A DNA stretch of 9,779 nt, taken from the NCBI GenBank assembly GCA_038117265.1, contig JAYOFO010000086.1, positions 1 through 9,779 on the forward strand, written 5' to 3'. A program made the translations under genes and the position numbers. This document shows, piece by piece, positions 5,977 through 9,779 of the stretch. This stretch comes from JAYPUG01 sp038117265 (GTDB taxonomy: Bacteria > Pseudomonadota > Alphaproteobacteria > UBA6615). Below the pieces are notes generated by a model, which did not search any database, was not told the DNA's origin, and saw nothing but the letters and a program-made list of their open reading frames with translations. Within the stretch, counting starts at the first letter, position 1; every line of letters starts with the position of its first letter.

Positions 5977-6888
5977 TCAGCGCGCGGCAGGTTGCCAAAG
6001 CGAAACGAGGCCGTCAAGAGTTAGTGCGTTGGAAAACAACGATTTTCCAGAAAGACCGGTGAGCCGTTCGAAGAGCGTTTCGTCGTTTGCCACCGCCCGC
6101 ACGGTCTCGACGCGCAGCCCGGCGGGCACGTCGCGTTCATCGACCATCCACGCGATCGCGGCCGCCTCGTCGCCGACCGCGTCGATCAGTCCGTTGGCGA
6201 CGGCCTGGCGGCCGGTGAAGATGCGGCCGTCGGCGAGTTGGCGCACCGCCGCGGCGTCGAGCGGGCGACGCGCCTCGACCAGCCCGACGAAGAAGTCATA
6301 GAAGTCCAGCACGACCTGCCTTGTGGCCTCGCGCACCTCCTCGGTCAGCGGTTCGACGGGCGACGGGGCGCCCTTGAGCGGAGAGGACTTGATGGTGACG
6401 GGCTCGACCCCGATGCGCTCGAGCAGGGCGTTCACATTAGCGCTCTGCAGGATCACCCCGATCGAGCCGGTGATCGTGCCCTCGCGTGCGAAGATGCGGT
6501 CGGCGGCGACGCTGCCCATATAGGCGGCCGACGTGGCGACCGTTCCCATGACGGTGGCGACCGGCTTCACCTCCGCGATCTTGCGCAGGCTCTTGTAGAG
6601 GTCTTCGCCGCCCACGACCGTGCCGCCGGGGCTGTCGATGTGCACGACGACGCCGCGCACGCCCGTATCCCGGGCCAGCGCGTCGAGCAGCGCGTTGCGG
6701 TCGTCGTCACGCAGGATGAAGCCGTCGACATGGACCCGAGCGATCCGCTCGCCGCGGACCAGCTCGCCGGTTCCGTGGAGCCAGGCGAGCGCGCCGGCCA
6801 ATGCGGCGAGCACCGCGACGCCCTGCCAGATCCGGAGCCGCCGCCGGTGGCGGCGCCGGTCGAGCAGCGCGTCGGGGTCGTGCGCCAT
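5977..6888 (-). CDS. sppA: signal peptide peptidase SppA (short 36K type)
   Basis: SppA is a membrane-anchored serine protease that degrades cleaved signal peptides. The 303 residues match the short single-domain form. A basic cluster (RRRHRRRLR, 11-19) precedes one membrane helix at about 20-37, so the catalytic domain should face the periplasm. HIDSPGG is at 83-89. The nucleophile is Ser120 in GTVATSAAYM, followed by GSIGVI at 141-146, the probable general-base Lys172 in KSSPLKGAPSP, and GRIFTGRQA at 221-229. This is the Ser/Lys dyad family S49. The start lies 20 bp after rpsA with a poor ribosome binding site. The last 28 codons are unusually AT-rich compared with the rest of the gene, as if also carrying a signal for ihfB. 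Confidence 0.95.
   Translation of the reverse strand: MAHDPDALLDRRRHRRRLRIWQGVAVLAALAGALAWLHGTGELVRGERIARVHVDGFILRDDDRNALLDALARDTGVRGVVVHIDSPGGTVVGGEDLYKSLRKIAEVKPVATVMGTVATSAAYMGSVAADRIFAREGTITGSIGVILQSANVNALLERIGVEPVTIKSSPLKGAPSPVEPLTEEVREATRQVVLDFYDFFVGLVEARRPLDAAAVRQLADGRIFTGRQAVANGLIDAVGDEAAAIAWMVDERDVPAGLRVETVRAVANDETLFERLTGLSGKSLFSNALTLDGLVSLWQPAAR
5989..6017 (-). promoter_or_regulatory. candidate ihfB promoter inside the sppA 3' end
   Basis: On the minus strand CTTGACG gives a near-consensus -35 (TTGACG, 6012-6017). Seventeen nt later is CAACCT (5989-5994), a weak -10. Transcription would start near 5982 and give an ~80-nt leader holding two hairpins before ihfB. The support is the good -35, exact spacing and local AT-rich codons; the -10 is poor. 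Confidence 0.3.
6030..6049. repeat. 7-bp dyad with 6-bp spacer in the sppA 3' end
   Basis: TGGAAAA and TTTTCCA form a perfect inverted repeat around CAACGA, in the most AT-rich stretch of the window. It lies just upstream of the candidate ihfB -35. It could be an operator for a dimeric regulator, or the codons for GKSLFS may give this by chance. Confidence 0.4.
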
Positions 6889-6908
6889 CTTGGCCGATCA
6901 GCGACGGG

Positions 6909-8678
6909 TCAGGACTTGTCCGCGTCCTCGTCCGCCTCGTCGGCGCTCGCGCCGCCGATCATCTCCTGGGTCTCGGCCTGCTTCTCGCGGATCGCGGCAC
7001 CCAGGATGTCGCCCAGCGAGGCACCGCTGTCGGACGAGCCGTACTGCGCCATCGCTGTCTTCTCTTCCGCGATCTCGCGTGCCTTGATCGACAGCGAAAT
7101 CCGACGGCTCGACATGTCGATGTTGGTGACAGTCGCATCGACCTTCTCGCCCACGGCGAACCGGTCGGGGCGCTGCTCGGAGCGGTCGCGCGACAGGTCG
7201 GAGCGGCGGATGAAGGCCGTCAGGCCGCTCGAGGTCTGGACCTCGATGCCGCCGTCGTTGACCTCCGACACGGTCGCGGTGATGACCTCGCCCTTGCGGA
7301 TGGCGCCCAGGGAGTCGGCGAACGGATCGCCGGAGAGCTGCTTGATGCCGAGCGAGATGCGCTCCTTCTCGGTGTCGACCTCAAGGATCTTCACCTTCAC
7401 CATGTCACCCTTGTTGAACTCCTCGAGCGCCTCCTCGCCCGACTTCTCCCACGAGATGTCGGACAGGTGGACCATGCCGTCGATGTCGCCGGGCAGGCCG
7501 ACGAACAGGCCGAACTCGGTGATGTTGCGGACCTCGCCCTCGATCTCGGTGCCCGCCGGGAACCTGACGGAGAACTCGTCCCACGGGTTCTCCTGGGTCT
7601 GCTTGAGGCCCAGCGAGATGCGCCGCTTCTGGGGATCGACGTCGAGGACCATGACGTCCACTTCCTGGCTCGTCGAGACGATCTTGCCGGGATGCACGTT
7701 CTTCTTGGTCCAGCTCATCTCCGACACGTGCACGAGGCCCTCGATGCCGGGCTCGAGCTCGACGAAGGCGCCGTAGTCGGTGATGTTGGTGACGCGGCCG
7801 GTGAAGCGTGCGCTCACCGGATACTTGAGCGCGACATCATCCCACGGATCGGCCTCGAGCTGCTTCATGCCGAGCGAGATGCGCTGGGTCTCGGGGTTGA
7901 AGCGCACGACCTGGACCTGGACGGTCTGGCCGACCTGCAGCGCCTCGGACGGGTGGTTGATTCGGCGCCACGAAATGTCGGTGACGTGCAGCAGGCCGTC
8001 GACGCCGCCGAGATCGACGAAGGCGCCGTAGTCGGTGATGTTCTTGACCACGCCCTGCAGGACCTGGCCTTCCTTGAGGTTGGCGACCAGCTCCGAACGC
8101 TCGGCCGCGCGGGTCTCTTCCAGGACGGCGCGGCGCGAGACGACGATGTTGCCGCGTGCGCGGTCCATCTTGAGGATCATGAAGGGCTGCGGGGTGCCCA
8201 TGAGCGGCGAGACGTCGCGCACGGGGCGGATGTCGACCTGGCTGCCCGGCAGGAACGCCACGGCGCCCGACAGGTCGACCGTGAAGCCGCCCTTGACCCG
8301 GCCGAAGATCGTGCCGGTGACGCGCTCGGTCTTCTCGAACGCCTCCTCGAGCTTCTCCCAGGCCTCCTCGCGGCGTGCCTTCTCGCGCGACAGCACGACC
8401 TCGCCGTTGATGTCCTCGAACCGCTCGACGAACACTTCGACCGTGTCACCCGGTGCGATTTCCGCCGGCTGCCCCGGAGGGGCGAATTCCTTGAGCGGGA
8501 CGCGGCCCTCGGACTTGAGGCCGACGTCGATCAGGGCGAAATCGCTTTCGATGGAAACGACGGTGCCCTTGACGACGGTGCGCTCGAGAGCGGACTGGTC
8601 GCTGAGGCTTTCTTCGAGAAGGGCTGCGAAGTCTTCGCTGGTGGCGGTGCCGGATTGCACCGCGGCGGTATCGGTCAT
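6909..8678 (-). CDS. rpsA: 30S ribosomal protein S1
   Basis: S1 binds mRNA on the 30S subunit and helps start translation on structured or weakly Shine-Dalgarno-bearing messages. The 589 residues hold six S1 (OB-fold) domains at about 34-99, 117-183, 204-271, 291-359, 378-446 and 463-532. Domains 1 and 2 are divergent ribosome-binding types. Domains 3-5 carry the repeated NITDYGAFV/NITEFGLFV and GLVHVSEMSW/GMVHLSDISW motifs. An acidic tail (ADEADEDADKS) ends the protein. The ATG at 8678 follows AAAGGA by 12 nt, a slightly long spacing. The 135-bp leader after cmk holds two hairpins, which is of interest because S1 controls its own mRNA in enteric bacteria. Domains 3 and 4 share a 29-nt exact repeat. 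Confidence 0.98.
   Translation of the reverse strand: MTDTAAVQSGTATSEDFAALLEESLSDQSALERTVVKGTVVSIESDFALIDVGLKSEGRVPLKEFAPPGQPAEIAPGDTVEVFVERFEDINGEVVLSREKARREEAWEKLEEAFEKTERVTGTIFGRVKGGFTVDLSGAVAFLPGSQVDIRPVRDVSPLMGTPQPFMILKMDRARGNIVVSRRAVLEETRAAERSELVANLKEGQVLQGVVKNITDYGAFVDLGGVDGLLHVTDISWRRINHPSEALQVGQTVQVQVVRFNPETQRISLGMKQLEADPWDDVALKYPVSARFTGRVTNITDYGAFVELEPGIEGLVHVSEMSWTKKNVHPGKIVSTSQEVDVMVLDVDPQKRRISLGLKQTQENPWDEFSVRFPAGTEIEGEVRNITEFGLFVGLPGDIDGMVHLSDISWEKSGEEALEEFNKGDMVKVKILEVDTEKERISLGIKQLSGDPFADSLGAIRKGEVITATVSEVNDGGIEVQTSSGLTAFIRRSDLSRDRSEQRPDRFAVGEKVDATVTNIDMSSRRISLSIKAREIAEEKTAMAQYGSSDSGASLGDILGAAIREKQAETQEMIGGASADEADEDADKS
7759..8042 (-). repeat. 29-nt exact direct repeat between S1 domains 3 and 4 of rpsA
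   Basis: Positions 7759-7787 and 8014-8042 are identical over 29 nt and encode NITDYGAFV with flanking bases. The copies are 255 bp apart, exactly 85 codons, so recombination between them would remove one S1 domain in frame. The cause could be protein constraint or gene conversion between domains. Confidence 0.8.
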
Positions 8679-8716
8679 GGGACGATGTGTCCTTTCGATC
8701 TTGTATGTTCAGGCCG

Positions 8717-8732
8717 GCCGGTTGGATCCGGC
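8717..8732 (-). promoter_or_regulatory. small hairpin near the rpsA start
   Basis: GCCGG and CCGGC flank a 6-nt loop about 39-54 nt before the rpsA ATG. The stem has only 5 bp, but it is all G-C and lies within a GC-rich run that could pair in more than one way. It may be part of the rpsA leader structure; chance is quite possible. Confidence 0.3.
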
Positions 8733-8754
8733 GGTCTTCGTGCGTCAGCCCGCC

Positions 8755-8773
8755 TGTCCGGCCTCTCCGGACA
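8755..8773 (-). promoter_or_regulatory. hairpin in the cmk-rpsA leader
   Basis: A perfect 7-bp stem (TGTCCGG/CCGGACA) closes a 5-nt loop 41 nt after the cmk stop and about 77 nt before the rpsA ATG. On the minus strand G-rich and not U-rich sequence follows, so it is not an intrinsic terminator. It may be an S1-responsive leader element or a processing site. Confidence 0.45.
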
Positions 8774-8813
8774 TGAAAACGGAACTGAAAACGCGGAACC
8801 TGGCGAAATGTGG

Positions 8814-9473
8814 TCAGGAAAAGGAGGCGATGTGCTCGATGGCCACCGCAAACACCGCGTCGGCGCCCATATCCGAGGTATCGATGGTCAACGCGTCGTC
8901 AGCCGCCTTGAGGGGCGCCACCGCCCGGTTGCTGTCGCGCGCGTCCCGTTCCTTCAAATCCGCCAGGACGCGGGCGTATATACTCGTTTCGCCCCTTGCC
9001 AGCAACTCCTTATGGCGCCGTTCGGCCCGCACTTCCGGGCTTGCGGTGATGAATAACTTCACCGGCGCGTCGGGGCACACGACCGTGCCCGTGTCGCGCC
9101 CGTCGAGCACGGCGCCGTCGGCCCCGCCGGGGGGGCGGGCCGCGAAGCCGCGCTGGAACGACAGCAGGACCGCGCGCACCTCGGGAATCGCCGCGACCTT
9201 CGATGCCGCCGCCGCCGCTGCATCGCCGGCCAGTTCGGGATCGTCGAGATGGCCACCGGCGATCGCCGCGGCATCCAGCGCGCGTGCCGCGGCCACCGCA
9301 TCGTCCGTTGCGGCCGGGTCGCCGCCGGCGCGCACGGTCGCCAGCCCGACGGCGCGGTAGAGCTTCCCGGTGTCGAGATGGGCGTAGCCGAAATGCGCGG
9401 CCAGCCGCTTCGACAAGGTGCCCTTGCCCGAGCCGGCTGGCCCGTCGACGGTGATCAGGCGCGGTGTGCTCAT
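8814..9473 (-). CDS. cmk: cytidylate (CMP/dCMP) kinase
   Basis: Cmk phosphorylates CMP and dCMP with ATP. The 219 residues are close to the usual 220-230. The P-loop GPAGSGKGT is at 11-19 and DTGKLYRAVG follows at 34-43. DGRDTGTVVCPDAPVKLF spans 124-141. RDARDSNRAVAPL is at 176-188, with the nucleotide-contacting arginines. The ATG at 9473 is preceded by C-rich sequence with no real Shine-Dalgarno. It is the last of four ATGAGCAC copies spaced 14 nt apart, and the earlier three open only five-codon frames. Initiation therefore probably depends on coupling from aroA and these minicistrons. The 3' half contains rare AT-rich codons around a promoter-like site. The neighbours aroA (upstream) and rpsA (downstream) are classic. 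Confidence 0.97.
   Translation of the reverse strand: MSTPRLITVDGPAGSGKGTLSKRLAAHFGYAHLDTGKLYRAVGLATVRAGGDPAATDDAVAAARALDAAAIAGGHLDDPELAGDAAAAAASKVAAIPEVRAVLLSFQRGFAARPPGGADGAVLDGRDTGTVVCPDAPVKLFITASPEVRAERRHKELLARGETSIYARVLADLKERDARDSNRAVAPLKAADDALTIDTSDMGADAVFAVAIEHIASFS
8977..9005 (-). promoter_or_regulatory. candidate rpsA promoter inside cmk
   Basis: TTGCTG (9000-9005 on the minus strand) and TATATA (8977-8982) are 17 nt apart within cmk. The codons here (TTG, GCA, AGG, AGT, ATA) are uncommon in this GC-rich window. Transcription would start about 290 nt before the rpsA ATG, giving rpsA a supply independent of aroA. Not proven; the -35 matches only in part. Confidence 0.3.
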
Positions 9474-9515
9474 CGGGGGGTGCTCATTGGGGCGTGCTCA
9501 TTGAGGCGTGCTCAT
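9460..9515 (-). repeat. four-copy 14-bp tandem repeat spanning the cmk start
   Basis: On the minus strand four units begin at 9515, 9501, 9487 and 9473, each ATGAGCAC followed by six variable, mostly C bases (GCCTCA, GCCCCA, CCCCCG, ACCGCG). The last unit is the start of cmk. The first eight bases are identical in all copies. Replication slippage duplicating the 5' end of cmk is the simplest origin. Confidence 0.9.
9470..9515 (-). other. chain of three five-codon minicistrons upstream of cmk
   Basis: The tandem units encode Met-Ser-Thr-Pro-Gln-stop (9515-9498), Met-Ser-Thr-Pro-Gln-stop (9501-9484) and Met-Ser-Thr-Pro-Arg-stop (9487-9470). Because the unit is 14 nt, each TGA sits inside ATGA with the next start, and the third overlaps the cmk ATG in the same way. 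The first ATG lies 10 nt after the aroA stop. A GAG core in each unit lies 9 nt before the next ATG. Whether any is translated is inference. Confidence 0.55.
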
Positions 9516-9525
9516 GGGCGCGCGC

Positions 9526-9779
9526 TCAGGCGGTCGTCTCGATGTCGGCACAGAGGCCGCGCATCAGGTCGATGAAGCCCGGAAAGCTGGTCTCGATGGG
9601 TCGCGCATCGTCGACGGTGACGGGTGCGTCGGCGACCAGCCCCAATATAAGGAAGCTCATGGCGATCCGGTGGTCGAGCCCGGTGGCGATGGTCGCGCCG
9701 CCGGGCGGCGGGCCGCCGCAGCCCGCGATGGTCAGCCGGTCCGCCTCGGCCGCGACCGTGACGCCGCACGCCGCGAGCC
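9526..9779 (-). CDS. aroA: 3-phosphoshikimate 1-carboxyvinyltransferase (EPSP synthase), C-terminal part
   Basis: AroA joins shikimate-3-phosphate and phosphoenolpyruvate to form EPSP. Only the last 83 codons are in the window; the gene continues past 9779. The visible part contains LDHRIAMSFLILGLV and APVTVDDARPIETSFPGF, ending in IDLMRGLCADIE. DHR is the conserved active-site stretch (Asp384-Arg386 in E. coli). The DHRIAMSFL and TSFPxFxDLM forms closely resemble the class II (Agrobacterium CP4-like) enzymes and differ from the E. coli form. The residues that decide glyphosate sensitivity lie outside the window, so no statement on that is possible. The stop is 52 bp before the cmk ATG, a gap filled by the 14-bp tandem repeat. 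Confidence 0.95.
   Translation of the reverse strand, partial: LAACGVTVAAEADRLTIAGCGGPPPGGATIATGLDHRIAMSFLILGLVADAPVTVDDARPIETSFPGFIDLMRGLCADIETTA

Noticed and set aside
5904..6017. N-terminal extension of ihfB into sppA
   Set aside because: IHF beta starts at MTKSEL; the ATG at 5903 has a strong Shine-Dalgarno and the extension crosses two hairpins.
6838..6862. Palindromic GCCGCC/GGCGGC stretch at the sppA 5' end
   Set aside because: It is a by-product of the arginine codon cluster RRRHRRR that serves as the positive-inside signal.
6801..9056. Very long + strand open frames (for example opposite rpsA, opposite pyrF/AGE/OCD at 2521-4908, and opposite trpB at 433-1635)
   Set aside because: They are antisense mirrors of GC-rich genes with strong third-position GC bias; the products are low-complexity and match no family, while the minus strand encodes clear enzymes.
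9644..9649. TATATT (minus strand) in aroA as a -10 for cmk
   Set aside because: No -35-like hexamer lies 16-18 nt upstream; the codons for FLIL explain the AT content.
1..9779. Mobile elements, CRISPR arrays, tRNA/rRNA genes, toxin-antitoxin or defence genes
   Set aside because: No spaced repeats, transposase or integrase motifs, tRNA cloverleaf, or defence-type proteins were seen on either strand.

Overview
The window looks like chromosomal core DNA from a high-GC alphaproteobacterium, possibly Rhodospirillales-like; the order is inferred and not proven. The evidence is the strong GC bias at third codon positions, a C-terminal AroA that closely resembles the class II (CP4-type) EPSP synthases, and the recognisable run aroA-cmk-rpsA-sppA-ihfB-lapA ... 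pyrF-trpF-trpB-trpA. All twelve genes lie on the minus strand, so transcription runs from high to low coordinates. No tRNA, rRNA, CRISPR array, insertion sequence or prophage gene was seen, and no gap without a gene exceeds about 135 bp.

In transcription order: the 3' end of aroA (shikimate pathway, cut by the right window edge), cmk (CMP kinase), rpsA (ribosomal protein S1, six S1 domains), sppA (membrane-anchored signal peptide peptidase), ihfB (IHF beta), lapA (small two-helix membrane protein), an ornithine cyclodeaminase/mu-crystallin-family gene, an AGE-family sugar epimerase/isomerase, pyrF (OMP decarboxylase), trpF, trpB and the 5' part of trpA (cut by the left edge). Spacing is tight: several neighbours overlap at ATGA, TGATG or GTGA, which suggests polycistronic, translationally coupled expression.

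The aroA/cmk/rpsA/sppA/ihfB block joins aromatic and nucleotide metabolism to translation and nucleoid architecture. The pyrF/trpFBA block makes UMP and tryptophan. The AGE and OCD-like pair between lapA and pyrF is the only part that looks accessory. Its two genes overlap by 4 nt and are probably co-translated. The OCD-like protein lacks the aspartate expected of a true cyclodeaminase and looks more like a ketimine reductase.

Most of the window is ordinary. The best unexplained signals are non-coding: (1) a four-copy 14-bp tandem repeat that includes the cmk start codon and builds a chain of three five-codon minicistrons, each overlapping the next start as ATGA; (2) an AT-rich, codon-anomalous 3' end of sppA with a dyad, a -35-like hexamer and two tandem hairpins leading into ihfB; (3) a perfect 22-bp palindrome inside pyrF. 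I found no convincing evidence of a wholly new multi-gene system.
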